From: Schistosoma haematobium
Lineage: Eukaryota; Platyhelminthes; Trematoda; Strigeidida; Schistosomatidae
Assembly: GCF_000699445.3 (NCBI RefSeq)
Contig: NC_067200.1
Coordinates: forward strand, 2,272,450-2,336,449
DNA: 64,000 nt
Direction: 5' to 3'
Below are positions 11,261 to 26,200 of this stretch, piece by piece. Position numbers and translations under genes: made by a program. The stretch's first letter is position 1. Each line of letters starts with the position of its first letter. The notes below the pieces were generated by a model. It searched no databases, was not told where the DNA came from, and worked only from the letters and a program-made list of their open reading frames with translations.

Positions 11261-14200
11261 GAGTAAGAAAGTACCTATAAAACAATTTCATTAAGACAAA
11301 TAAATCTCATGTGTATATTTCATCGAATGTTAAGAAACCTTCCAGATAAATGTAGAGTCGAACAAAGTGAGCTATATTTCTATTAAACCTTGATACTATT
11401 TACTTGTTACTATACTATAGCGAAATAACTAATCCGGTCAATATAATACAGTTTTATAAATGAACTTTGAAATATGGCTTCAAATTGGAATAGATATCTA
11501 TTGAGGATTGGTATTAAAAATTCATGCACGTGATAGCTGGTCACAAAGAAGCGTTTATTAACTTAGTTTTAACGTATATTAGCTAGACATATCTGATTTC
11601 ATATGAAAAATAATAATCTTTCGTCAGAAATTTAAACAAACATCACTTAATGCTGTCAAGATAAACAACAAATTTAAAGCGTTTTAACTAGTTAATTACG
11701 AAAATCTTTTGTGGCCCTCGGTCTGACTCCAATTAAATCGTATGAATGATTGCTGTCGAAATATACATGTCACCAATCTTCGTATACAATCATCCACCTG
11801 AATCGTGTTAGTGGATAACAGAATTATATAAGTCAAATACGATAATAGATTTTTGAATACGTATGTTTTGTATACTCGTTGATCTGAAAAGACAATCAGA
11901 ATGATGAAGTAAAGAGAAGAGAGCGGAGCGAAATGACGCACGGCTGAGAAGGCATGTGATCCAACTCAATTTAGAAATAAATTACAGACATATAATGAAT
12001 AGGATAAGAAAGGCACGCACATACACTTACATAGTAACACTCAGAGTTGATAAGCGAATAATTAACAAGGTCAAAATGTGAATTCAGAAGAATCAACAAA
12101 CTAATCTTTTCAAAATCTAAAATGAGCTGTATGCGAATGGGTTTTGTGGAGATTTTAGAGATTTCACTGGTTGAAATCATGAGTTAATTGAAGTTAGACC
12201 ACCACGGGAAACCTAGAAGCACTGGACGGCCGTTTCTTCCTAGTATGGGACTTCTCAGCAGTGCGCATCCACGATCCCGCTCCCCGCGAGATTCGAACTC
12301 AGGACCTATCAGTCTCGCACCAGGCGCTTAACCAACTAAACCACTGAGCCGGCATCCAACGGTGTTAATGTCTAACTTCAACTAGTCCACAAAATTGAGC
12401 GACACATCCACCATTGTCTTCAGTGAGTTTCTATTTCACAACAGACCCGGTTGAACCCTACTGGTCATTGCTTCTCACTAGAACCCCAGGAGTATCTCCT
12501 GAAGTCACTCACTAGTGAGCAGGTGATTATTATCAGAATGGGTTTTGTGGAGATTTTAGAAATTTCACTGGTTGAAATCATGAGTCAATTGAAGCTAGAC
12601 CACCATGGAAAACCAGTGCTTTCAGGTTTTCCATGGTGGTCTAGCTTCAATTGATTCATGATTTCAACCAGTGAAATAAGCTGTATGCGTTTAACATAGC
12701 AACCAACACTACAGATCCAAGTGATAATTATATCACTTATTGGATTATTCAGTAACAAAGAATAGAATTAAAGATTTGTCAGTATGTAATCACTATGTAT
12801 TTGTCTTTGTACATCTTGAAGTTTCATTTAGTAAGTAGTTATCCATTAAGAAATAGATCTTAGCTATATTCTCCACAATTATCATTACACAGTGAAACAC
12901 TGTTAAAAACAACATCATTTATTTATTTATTTATTTATCTTTTGTTTGATCCATTTAAAACAGTCCCTCCGGTAGAAATAAAACAACGTTCCATTGATAA
13001 AAGAAGAAGTTTAGTGGAAGAAGAGATTGTAAGTCAATATTTATCCATTCTGATGACTGAAACTTTAACGGTTCCGAAAATCTATCACATTATTGTGTTA
13101 CATATCCAATAACTTTTGATTTAACAAATACTTTTAAGTTAAAACATACATAACTATTTGATTGAGATTTTTACTAATTTACAAATACTATTGTTATCCA
13201 TAAGTTCATACGTTTTAAGATTGAAGCTATTCAAGATTCAAATCTTTAATCTTTATCCTGTAGCGGTAAATAAATCCCCAAAATAAATAGCTCCGTAAGT
13301 TTTCGACATTGGATGCTGACCACATTAGTTTTAATGGACTCACCTAGCTAAAGGCGGTCGACCATGCATTCGCACCAGATCACGAGTGGAAACGCCGTGC
13401 TCAACAACCCCCGCAATCGCTAGTCAGATTAGATCAGATGATCCTCGATATATTGATAGCCTATCAAATATATTTTCGAACCTTTTGGCTCCTGTCTTTT
13501 GATTTCACTTGGTGGGTACGATTCATATTAGGTGTTACTAGTTAAACCGTTGTCAAACTCCGAATACCTGTGGCATCTTCAATTTTTTCCATTCAACTTT
13601 TCTACTAATTAATAGCACTGTTTATAACACTGTTTATAATATTAATTGAACTACTGAAAAATACTATCATATCATCTATGTAAATTGGTAAACTTCTGAT
13701 GTTCTAGACCCTAAAGTAGTCTATGCATTTTATGTTTTATGGACTAATAAATTATTTTTTAGTGTAATTACTATTCTACATATAAACATATTGAATTTTT
13801 AATAGTTAAAATTATGAGTCAATCGATGCTAGACCATCATGGAAAACTTGAAAGCATTGGACGGCCTTTTCATCCCACTGCCGGACTCCTCAGAAGTGCG
13901 CATACACGGTCTCGCTTCACGAGATTCAAACCCAGGGCCTGTTAGTCTCACAAGCGAGCGCTTAGCCATTAAACCATTGAACCGGCGTCTAACGGTGCTA
14001 ATATCTAACTTCAAGTGATCCACAAAATTGAGCGATACATCCACCATTGTCATCAGTGAGTTACTGTCTCACACCTGATCCGGTTGAACTCCACTGATCA
14101 CTGTTTCTCACTAGAAATTCAGAAAATACCTCTTGAATCCAGTCACTAGTGAGCGTATGTTGATTAATATCAGAAGGGGTTTTGTGGATATTAAAGTAAT

Positions 14201-17200
14201 TTCAATAGTTCATATCATGAGTCAATTGAATTTTATCAAAGGGATTATCTATCATCTAAAATACAAAAAGATATTGATTTACTAAGATGATAACCAAATT
14301 TATGAGCTTTAGTTATCCATAATCTTTAAATTCAAGTTTTGTTGAAAGTATCAATATAAAAGTGCCTTGCCTTGCCTTATGCCTGTTACTCCCAATCGAG
14401 CATAGGCCGCCGACCAGCATTCTCCAACCCACCCTCTACTGGACCTTTCCTTCTCGTTCTTTCCAATTGCTGTTCATTCTTCACATGTCTGTCTCCATTT
14501 CTCAGCATAATGTGTTCTTTGCCCTTCCTCTTCTCCTTTGGCCTTCAGGATCACATGTGAGGATTTGCCTTGTGATGCAGTTGGGTGCTTTCCACATCGT
14601 GTATCCTATTCCTTAACTGGAATCTGGTTTGTTCTCTCCCGATCTGAAGTGTTTTGCGTAGACAACTGTTAATAAACACCTGTATCTTCTGGATGATGGC
14701 TTTCGTAATTCTTCAGGTTTCCGCTCCATCCATTAGAACTGTCTTGACAGTTTTTTTGAAAATTCTGACCTTGGTGTTGACTGACAGATTGCTGTTTTGA
14801 GTTCCAGATATTCTACAATAGTAGATTAGTTGCTCTTGTTTGCCGATCCACGCCTTCACATCTGCATCAGACCACCGTGTTCACCAATGATACTGCCCAG
14901 ATATGTAAAGGTATTTACATCTTCCAAATCTTCTCCGTCAATTGTGACTGGATTGGTGCATGATGTGTTGTATTGCAGAATCTTGCTTTTCGCTTTGCCT
15001 ATATTGAGACCTACTGCTGCTACACTGGTCGTCTTCTCTCGCATTTATTATTGCGTGTGCGATAGAAGAGCCAGATCATCTGTGAAGTCTAGTTCGTCCA
15101 GCTGCATTCTAGCTTCATTCTGTCTAACAATACCCTGTTGAAGACTTTTCCTGGTGTTCAGAGAAGAATGACGCCTCTGTAGTTATTACACTTGCTGAGA
15201 TCGCCTTTCTTTGATATTTCGATCAAAAGTCCTTCTTCCCAATCTGTTGGTACTTGTTCCCCATCCCAAATCTTATTGAAGAGAATGTGGAGTATCCTTG
15301 CAGTTGCCGCTACGTCTGCTTTTAGCGCCTCTGCTGGGATGTTGTCCGGTCCTGCTGCTTTACCACTCTTGATTTGTTTGATGGCCATGCTGATTTCTTC
15401 AATTGTTGGTGGGCCAACATTGATTGGGAGGTCCGTGGGTGCTGCTTCGATAATGGGTGGGTTAGGTGGGACTGCTCGATTCAAGAGTTCTTTGAAGTGT
15501 TCTACCCACCTGTTTTGTTGCTCTTCAATGTTGGTGATTACCTTGCCTTCCTTGCTTTTCACTGGTTGTTCTGCTTTGCGGCGATTTCCAGAGAGTTTCT
15601 TTGTCGTGTCATACAACTGTCTCATGTTTCCTTCTCTTGCAGCCTTTTCCGCCGTCGTTGCTAAATCTTCCACATATTTACGTTTGTCGGTTCTGATGCT
15701 CCTCTTCACTTGTTTGTTTACTTCTGTGTATTCAGCTTGTGCCTTGGCTTTCTCTGCCCTTGTTCGGCTGGTATTGATTGCTGTCTTCTTGTTCCTCCGT
15801 TCTTCAATCTTATGCAGTGTATCGAAAATGATCAATTCCTTGTGATTGTGCTTCTTGTGGCCCAGAACCTCATGACATGTTGAAGTGATTGCTTCTTTGA
15901 TCCCTTTCCAGTTGATCTCCATAGTAGTTCCTTCTCCATTGAGTAGATCATGAAAGGCCTGGAACTTGTTGCTGAGGACTATCTTGAATTTGTTGAGTTT
16001 GTTAGTATCCTGAAGAAAGGCCGTATTGAACTTTTGTGATATTTTCCGCTCCGTTGTCCAGTGCTTCTTGAGTTTCAATTTCATCTTGGCGACCAGCAAG
16101 TGATGATCTGATGCTATATCAGCTCCCCTCTTGGTTATCACGTCCTCTATAGTCCTCCTGAACGTTTTGTTGATGCAAATATGGTCGATTTGGTTTTGTA
16201 TAGAGCGATCCGGTGAGGTCCATGTGGTTTTGTGTATGCGTTTATGTGGGAATATGGTGCCGCCTATGACCAGCTTATTGAAGGCCCATAGATTTGCAAA
16301 TCTCTCACCATTTTCGTTTCTTTCTCCCAGTCTGTGTCCTCCCATGATGTCTTTATATCCAGTGTGGAGCATTTTCTTCTTCACGGCCGGAGTATAGCAC
16401 CACCTTCTTTGAAGCTAGTCGTTGTTGTCCAACTCGCATTCAATGTGTTTCACTGATTCCAAGTACCTCTAGGTTGTATGTCCTCATTTCTGCATCAACT
16501 TGGATGACTCTCCCAGTCTCTCACAACGTACGAGCATCCCATGTACCTACATTAATGGTTGATCTAGTTGTCAGAATGGGCATCAGCCTCGTGACTCCCG
16601 AAGGAACTCGGCTTTCATTATGAGGCTTCATCACTCTTCTAAATGAAGACCTTCTGACTGTGACTGGCTCAGTACAAGCAATGAAGACTGTAGCTTCATT
16701 CAAATATGTGGCTGTGTATAGACTGTTGAAAAGTTCAGTAAACTTTAAATTTTCATACCTTTTTATGTACTATCAGTCTACAATTCGGACTGAATTAAAC
16801 TCCATTAGATTTATATAATTCATGTTATATACTTGTGAATTTAGAAAGATCCAGTTGTTCAAAAAGACAATCAATCAATTTCAACTTCATCACCAATGAA
16901 ATATGAACAGTCAAAACAATTTTCTAAATCAAAATCATATTATCCATTACCTGAGAGAATGCAACGGTTACGTAAAAGTACAGGATTAGGTGAATTGTCA
17001 ACAAGTCCTGAAGTAGGTAAATGTTTTATCAATTCTTTATCTTTCTTAAGTTAATAGATTTCATATTTAATGAAGTAACTAAGATCACTTTCATAAATAG
17101 AGTTGCCATGCTCTGTTTAAGATCGCTTTGATGTAATACTAAGAATATAGTGGACAAGAACACAAGTAGGGGCAATCGAATGTATTTGTACACGAAATTA

Positions 17201-20200
17201 TAGAATATCTCATTAAAATCTGAGACTTACTTACTTACTTACGCCTGTTACTCCAAATGGAGCATGGGCCGCCGACCAGTATTCTCCAACCCACTCTGTC
17301 CTGGGCCTTTCCTTCAAGTTCTTTCCAATTGCTGTTCATTCTTCACATGTCTGTCTCCATTTCTCAGCATAATGTGTTCTTTGCCCTTCCTCTTCTCCTT
17401 TGGCCCTCAGGATCACATGTGAGGACTTGCCTTTTGATGCAGTTGGGTGCTTTCTCAAATGTGTGTCCTATCCACTCCCAGCAATTCTTCCTGATTTCTT
17501 CCTTAACTAGAATCTGGTTTGTTCTCTCCCATAGTAGGTTGTTACTGATAGTGTCTGGTCAACCGATCTGAAGTGTTTTGCGTAGACAACTGTTAATAAA
17601 CACCTGTATCTTCTGGATGATGGCTTTCGTAGTTCTCCAAGTTTCCGCTCCATCCATTAGAACTGTCTTGACAGTTTTTTTGAAAATTCTGACCTTGGTG
17701 TTGACTGGCAGACTGTTGTTTTGAGTTCCAAATATTCTACAATAGTAGATTAGTTGCTCTTGCTTTGTCCACCCACGCATTCACATCTGTATCAGATCCA
17801 CTGTGTTCATTAATGGTGCTGCCCAGATATGTAAAGGTATTTACATCTTCCAAATCTTCTCCGTCAATTGTGACTGGATTATTAAAATCTGAGAACCATA
17901 CAGTAAATACTTAATTTACTAAATCTCAATCAATTGTCTCACACTTGACTATTCCTGTTGTAAACATCATTCCATCGTCTACAATTTCATTGCTCGTGCA
18001 TTTTCATATCAATTGCTTTCCGTTTTTGTTCTTTCCTTCTCGATGTTCTACTGAAATACATTCTTTCTTGACCATTGTTATATAATACTTGTGTGGATAT
18101 AAATAGCTCACACCACAAGAATACCATAGTGGTAAACGTTCCGTATGATTTTTTGTTAGTTCCAAACTAAAGTATTGACTTTCGAATTCTATTTTTTTGA
18201 GTTTTTAGGCATATGACAGAATAATTAAACAAAACTTTAAAGAAATTATTTTTCATCTGTTGATTTTGATTAGGGATAATGGAACATAGTTAATAGATGG
18301 TTTACAAATCCAGGTATTGTATCTCAACTTAGTAGTTGAATGCTATTTTACATATTGTGAGATATCAAGACCTTGTAATCGATCATATATGAAATCTTAT
18401 GTTTAAATAGATATTGTTTGTTCAGTAGTTTTTAGTGGTTGTTATCTTACATAGTTTATTATGAAAACTATGCTTAGGTATACATGTGTAATGTATGCTA
18501 CTTATGTCTGTCGACAAAGATAAGTAGTATGTAACACCGATCAGAAGTAGAATACATGTGAAAAGAAGGTCGAGCAGATTGAACTGAAGAAAACATGTAT
18601 CAAACATAACTCTTAATATCTGTTTATCATGTATTCTTTACTAATCAGGATAAATAATTAAGAAATTGTATATATCCACCGTCATAGTGTAACTCTGCCT
18701 GAGTTATTACTAGTCCTAAGCTGTAAGATTTCCGACTGTTATAGTAAATCTTACAACGAAGTATGATTTAACATTACATTATTTACAGGAGTTATTAGCG
18801 GAACATACATTGGATTAAAGTATATTCCATGCATGATTGTATCATTACACACTGAATGGCTATTTTTTATCCAATCAGCGTTAGGCGATACGTGAAGCAG
18901 ACGGCGAGACTATAATTTGTAGATGAACCAATCAGATTGAAGATAACATGTGTCGGATTTTGGTACGAAATTCATTCATCTATTTGGTTAGATAAAGTTT
19001 TGTAATTCTTCACACAGGTTGATAACCCTCATGAGGTCCTGATTATTAAGTGAACACTCTTAAGGTCAGTCTAACTTCACTCAAAGGTCGTCCATAAATT
19101 ATAAATTCACCGAGTTTTGTTCTCTGAGCTGGGTGATTTGGTCATGGTGCTTTCATCGTTCTTCTGAATGATATCATCAGCACAAACTTTACTTCTACCT
19201 GAAATTTGTGCTGATGATATCATTCGGTAGAACTATGAAAGTTCCACGAACAAACCATCCAGCTGAACGAACAAAATTACATACATACATGCATACATAT
19301 AACATCATTTTGTTTATTTAATCATTGGTTTTTCCTACTTTTTTTCTGTTTGCACATAGTTAAGTTTAAGTGATTTAAAAGGAAATGAAAATTTTAATGA
19401 AATAACTAATGATGAATTTTTCACAAAAGAATGGTATGATAATGTTAAACAAAAACATACTACTTATGATTTGAATTCAATAACAGAATCACATAATTTA
19501 ACAATGGATGAATTACAATCGAAATTCTTAAAAGATAAACATCATAAAAGACTTTCAAAGAGAACACAATCAAATATGGAAGATAATTTAACTGAGGTAA
19601 TGATTAGTTCATAAATTGTAATGTCAGTTACTATGTTATGCCCATACACCTTATTCTACCTTCTGGACAGGTCAAGATACTTTTTGATTTTCTTAATTTT
19701 TCACTGCTGAGGAGTCTGATAATGGGACGAAACGGTTGTCCAGTACTTCTAAGTCTTCCATGGTGATCTAGTTTCAATTGACTCATGATCTCAACTATTG
19801 AAATTACTACCATCTCCGCAAAATCCCTTCTGATACTAATTATTAACTTGCCAACCTTGACTGTTTTGTTATATGAGCGTATATGTGTGTGTACACTCTT
19901 AATCTTATTCATTACACGTTTATAATTTATTTTAATTTGATTATAAATATCGATGAACTCTTGATTAAATCGAGTTGGCTTATATGCCTTCTTCATTGCG
20001 TGTCATTTCATTTCTGCTCCCTTCTCTTTGCTTGGTTCCTCCGATCTTTTGTCTAGATTACTGATTGTATGAAATATATGTATGTGAAATTCTTTCTCGT
20101 ATTCAACTTAATTCAATAATTTTATATGAGGATTGACGATATGTATATCTTAATAACAATGAAACATATGATCTAATTGAAGTCAGATCTCGGCCCACTA

Positions 20201-23200
20201 AAGTTGTCAGCCTATCGGCAACATTATCATTTGATCTAACAATCCATTAAACATACACATTTTAAGACTGGAGTTTGACTCCAGACTGTATTTTAAATAG
20301 CTTACTTCGTTCATTATGATTATTATTATTATTGGCTTTATTTAATACTACATGTTTAGTACAATATAGAATTGTCAGCACAAAGTATTTCAACGAGTTT
20401 CCATTTCTTACTTCTTGATCGATCCTGATGATAAATACTGAATGATTGCCAGTTAGAAGTTAGCAATCCAGTAACCTTTATATCTCTGATTAAGCCTTTT
20501 GGTAACTTGTACAGTGAAAAGTTGTACACTTATCACAAATGTGCACTTGAATAGGTTATTGTGATTAATAGGCATAATGATATGTGAATCCAAATAAACA
20601 ATACAGATAACTTATTGAAATATTTAGATGATAGAGGGGGAGGGAGGAGGAAAAGGACAATTAGCTAAGATATTCAAACAGATTACCTTTTACTGCTACA
20701 GCATTTAGTGTTTTCATATTTCAACAGTTGAGATCATGAGTCAGTTGAAGCTAGACCACCATGGAAAACCTGGAGGCACTAGAAGGCCATTTCGTCCTAT
20801 TGTGGGACTCCTCAGAAGTGCGCAACTACGGACCCACATCGCGGGATTCGAACCCAGGACCTATCAGTCTCATACCAGGCGCTTAACCAAAGGTGTTAAT
20901 GTCTAACTTCAAAATAATCCACGAAATTGAGCGACATATTCACCATTGTCATCAGTGAGTTACTATCTCACAACTGACCCGGTTGAACTCTACTGGTCAC
21001 TGTTTCTCACTACAACTTCAGGATATACCTCTCGAATCCAGTCACTAATAAGCATATGTTTCTTTTTTCTTCATTTAATATCATTTTTATATTGATTAAA
21101 TATTTCATTTAGATAAATCAAGAAAATCAACCACTTCTAGGAATTGTTGAAAGAACAAAATATGATCTTTTAGTATTTGGACGATCATCATATTTATCTA
21201 ATCAAGAAAGAATTAAATATGAATCAAAATTTCTATATAATCCAACTGATATAGAAGGTAATATAGAATGTTTATTTTTATCTGTATAAAGATTGTGGAG
21301 ATGAGCCAATTAATGTTAAATCATTATGGAAGCACTGGACAGCCGTTCAATCACATTCTATTGTAGGACTCGTCAGCTGTGCGCATCTACGATCCCGATA
21401 GAGGGATTCGAAGAAAATTGTGAATGAGATAGATATTTATATAATCAAATTGTAAACAAGCTTTCTAGTTAGTAATTAGTTGGATGTGGTTAATGATAAG
21501 CTGGATCAATGGTATATATGCTAGATATATGAGAGTTGTTGACGAGCTCATGATATTGGTTAAGATTTAATCTAACTTTTTAAAGAAAAAGACACACTAT
21601 TGGTTGAAAAGAAAGCTTAAATTCCTGAGGGGCTTGTAACTTTGTCAATGGTTGAGATATGTATTTATATTTTCTGTTTGGAATAATCAGTAAATATCTT
21701 CTAATCACTCTTAGTATTCACACTAAAGTAGCAGGTTGTGCATACACATGACTCTCCCTGTCTCCCACATTTTACGAGCATCCTATGTACCTAAATTAAT
21801 GGTTGATCTGGTTGTCAGAAGTGACATCAGCCTCGTGACTTCTGAAGGAACTCGGCTTTCATCATGAGGCGTCATAACTCTTCTAAATGATGACCTTCTA
21901 ACACTCAGGGTACAGTTTAAGTAATTTGAATTATGTTTTATGGTTAGCGTTTTTTAGCGAGTTAGTTTTGTACGGAATGAGGTCGCTAACTCCATACCCA
22001 ACCCTTCTTCGTTATCCAGGCTTATGACCGGCAGTAGCCCCAGGAGGGCTCCAGGCGGACACATATAGGAAGCTTATATATCAGATACAGACTCAGTTGA
22101 CAGTAGAATGTGTACTGTTGAATTAAGAATCAACTCATATAGCCTATAATTCAATGTGGTGAAAATGTTGTTCACTTCAGATTCAGATTTCAGATTTGTG
22201 TAATAAGGACAAAAGGCCTATGACCTATGTTATTCCTCTTCTAGTATGCTTCTATGAGTATCTAGTCTTTCGTTGAATGAGTCAATTGAAGGTGCAGACA
22301 GCACTGCTTCGGGCAACTTGGCGTGAAAACCTGTATATCACGGGTATTTTGTTCATTCCTCTGAGATATCTCAATCTAGTGATTTGATTCATTTTGATAC
22401 ATAGTCAGAACAATCTTATTAGGATAGGTTATTCTACCTTTGAATCAGTCAGAACAAAGTATCAAATCCTTTTACTCATTATAGTTTTTGATTAGTTAAA
22501 AATGTTTCTAATTTGATTTAATAATTTTCCAATCACAGTTCAATAATGGTTAAGTTAGAAAAAAGCACTATGAATGAATTTTTAGTACTTATAAATGGAT
22601 GACGTCTAAGTTGAACCTACTTCATAACTATCAGTATGGGGTTGTGGAGATTATTAGGTTTTTGATCGAGATCATGAGTCAATTGATGTTAGATAATCAT
22701 TAGAAAATCTAGAAGTACTAGACGGCCGTTTCGTTCTACTATGAAGCTCCTCAGCAGTACGCATCCACAGTCCCGTTCGAGGGATTCGAACTCAGGACCT
22801 TTGATCGCACGCGCGTACTCTTAACCTCTATGCCGGTATCTAACGATGTTAATGTCTAACTTCAACCAATCCACGAAATCGCGCAACCATCCTCTATTGT
22901 ACTGAAGTAGATACTTGCCTCTACCCAACACGGATTAGCTCTTCTGATCACGGCTTCTCACTAGAACTCTGAGGATTCCCTATTTCATAACATTCTACTG
23001 AACTGTGCATTCTCTGTGGAAAAATCTATTGCAGACTCTGTCATTTTTGATGATTAACAAATTACTAAAATGTAATCAGTAGACTATAACTATGTAATAA
23101 TTATAAGAGCTTACGTCTACGTGAATTAGCCTCTAATGGTGGTGTCAAGAAAGACAATAAAAACTTTATAATTAAATTACTCATGTTTAATAGATTCATG

Positions 23201-26200
23201 AAGTGATTAACTGTTGGTCTAAGCCATGTCGGTAGATCCAGACTACCTAGTTGCGGTCCACACGACAACTATGATTAATGGTCGGAAATGATAGGTGATA
23301 TAACTCAAAGTCCACGGGAATGGCGCAGATAGATTCACTAATTTATCTATCTTGCCATCTTAAATGTCACTATTCCTTCATACATATCTTTTCACTTTCT
23401 TTTCCAACCATTTTCTTGACGTTTATTCTTTTTCTTTTGTTATATGTCTTGTTAGTTTTATTTTGTACTAATGTGGTACGGTGACTTAGGCCTACAGAAA
23501 TTTGTGACAGACTCTGTTCAGATGATGAATGACTGACTGACTAAAAAGTCAAGCCCAAGTGAAAATGAAACTCAGGATATATATGCCATCCTACTCTTTA
23601 GGGTTTGACTGCCGGACACAGCCAGTCAGTCAGCTACAACGTAGGACCAGGCATATATATGCATCGGTCCAAGTTACCATACCCCAATAGCACAGCAAGA
23701 TCAACACCGGATTCATATTAGTTAGGTCAATGGTGGTAATATATAAAAGAAAGATTTCAATAAGGATATAATACAGGAAGAAAGAAATAGTTCGTAGAAT
23801 GAAAGATATGAAGCGATTTTAATCTCTCAGTTTAAGGGAAGACAGAGAGTGTATACACCGACACCATTGTGATCGATTCTGAGCAATGTCACACGCAGTC
23901 TCCAACCATTGGTTACAACAGTCACGCGGATCCCAACCAACATCATTCCCTAATACCCGCGTCTAACCTCACCATTACTTACGCGGTGATATCAGTAGAT
24001 GTGAGCAATATTTCTAAGACATTTGTGGTCAAATATTAGTAGTTTACGAGTATTTTTAACTCTTAATGGCCATGTTTATTAGTCGTAAAGTAGAACAGAA
24101 CGAACTGCCGCTCAGTATACTTGTCCTTTTATTGATAGACGGATATCTCACCTTCACCATAGATGACGTAAGTACCAATTGTCTCCAACTTTCTTGAGGA
24201 TTACCTTCGTATAGCACCAGGTTTTGATCAAAAAGATAAGTCCAAAAATAGAAAAATCCTTGTTATAAATTTTACTGTTGGATGCTGATCATAATATGAT
24301 CCATTATTTACTAAAGCTTATATAATCGTTCAAAATGCTTAAGATCTAATTTATGAATGATTAAACTATTGTATTTGATTCAAGTTCCTATTGAATTGAA
24401 AACTGGCGGTAAATTACCACGATATTTGGAAGATGAAGGTTATTATATTGGTAAACAACCATATGTAGCTCCAACCAATCTACGTCGTTTAGAAAATCGT
24501 ATTTTAAAAGAAATTCAAATGGATGTATATGGATTAAAATCTTTAAATGATTTTCATTCAGCTGATATTCAATTAATTAATGGAATTTTACAAGATCAAG
24601 AGCTAGAACATAAAAAACGATTGAAAATTCAGGTAATTAATTGATTATTGTTCAACAACAGATGGTTTTTGTGGATATTATAGTAATTTCAATGGTTAGG
24701 ATCATGAGTCAGTTGGATGACGTTGGATGCCGGCTGAGTGGTCTAGTGGCTAAGTGCTCGCGCGCGAAACCAGTAGGTGCAGGGTTCGAATCTCGCAGGG
24801 GGGCGAGGTCGTGGATGCGCACTGCTGAGGAGTCCCACATTAGGACGAAACGGTCGTCCAGTGCTTTTTGGCTTTCCATGGTGGTCTAGCTTCAACTGAC
24901 TCATGGTCTTAACCATTGAGATGATTATTGTTCAGTTGAGATATTTATGAAAATTATTTTATCAATATAGGGATTGTGGAGATTATTAAATTTTTTAAAA
25001 ATTTAGATCATGAACCGATTGGTGTTAGACCGCCATTGGAAATCTGGGAGCACTGGACAGCCGTTTCGTCGCACAATTTCATGGATTGTTCGATGTTAGA
25101 CATTATTACTATTGGGTGCCGGCTTAGTGGTTCAGTAGGTTAAATGTTCGCGTCCGACACTGAAGGACCCGGGTTCTAATCCCGCGAGTGGGATCGTGGA
25201 TACGCACTGCCACGGAGGAGTCTCACAATAGGACGAAACGGTCGTTCAATGTTTCCAGGTTTCCAATGGTGATCTAACATCAATCGGTTCAAGATCGCAA
25301 TTTAAAAAAATTATTTTAATTATATAGAGAAACTAGTCAGATGAATACTACTGACTAGCGAATCCTGTACAACCTATTCTATTTTAGTAGTAAGTTTCCA
25401 TAAAAGTAAATGGAGTCTGACCTCATTTTTCATGGCAAACCTATTTCATTTAAACAGTTTATCCATATTCAGTGTTGTATATATTTTATCTCCAATCATT
25501 TTCGATTATGTTGGGACGACGAACTAATATAATTTATATAATTCCTACTATCAGAATTCCATCAAACACAACAGTTAGAATCTATGTTGAAGCTTTCAGG
25601 ATTGTCTGAACCAATTAGTGACAAGTATTTTGATTGAACGCTAGATTCAGTTCCTAAACTCTTTTAGTAACCCTCAGAACAAATCTACACAGCGACTTGA
25701 ATACGAGAGAAAAGATGCGAAATATACAAGAAACGCTTCACATTAAAGGTTCGTTTATATACAAAAATTCTAGCGTATTTATGGTATTTCAAATGACCTT
25801 GAGCTTTCGGAAATTTCTGAAACGCTGCTAAACATAGTAGCAGTATAAATAATCATTCAATCTTTTCGATTTATTTTTGTTCTCTGAACTAGATAGTTTG
25901 GTCATGGAGCTTTCATCGTTCTTCTGAACAATGACAGATTTAAGGTCAACAATAATCAATCAACGTCGAGGTCTACAGGACAAGCTGTGAACCACATGTG
26001 GAGAAATTCGAACACTTCACTTCTACCTAAATTTTGTGCTGTGGCTGATGTCGTTCAGAAGAACGATGAAAGCTCCACAACCAAACCATCCATCTCAGAG
26101 TATAAAACTCCATTAAAATCATCCACCTGAGCTACAAATCTTCTCTACCATGTCAATCATCCAATCGGAAACTCAACATGTGACTTTTTACTTTCTAGAT

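Noticed and set aside
11220..11275. GTAA/AGTA tandem repeat as an independent microsatellite
   Set aside because: It is the 3' tail of an SR3-like element, as at 17226 and 53510.
15192..15845. 217-residue plus-strand frame
   Set aside because: Antisense to the SR3 endonuclease/RT frame; hydrophobic residues follow from the reverse reading.
20316..20335. ATT repeats here, at 12917-12940 and at 41036-41052 as meaningful arrays
   Set aside because: Short simple repeats common in AT-rich introns.
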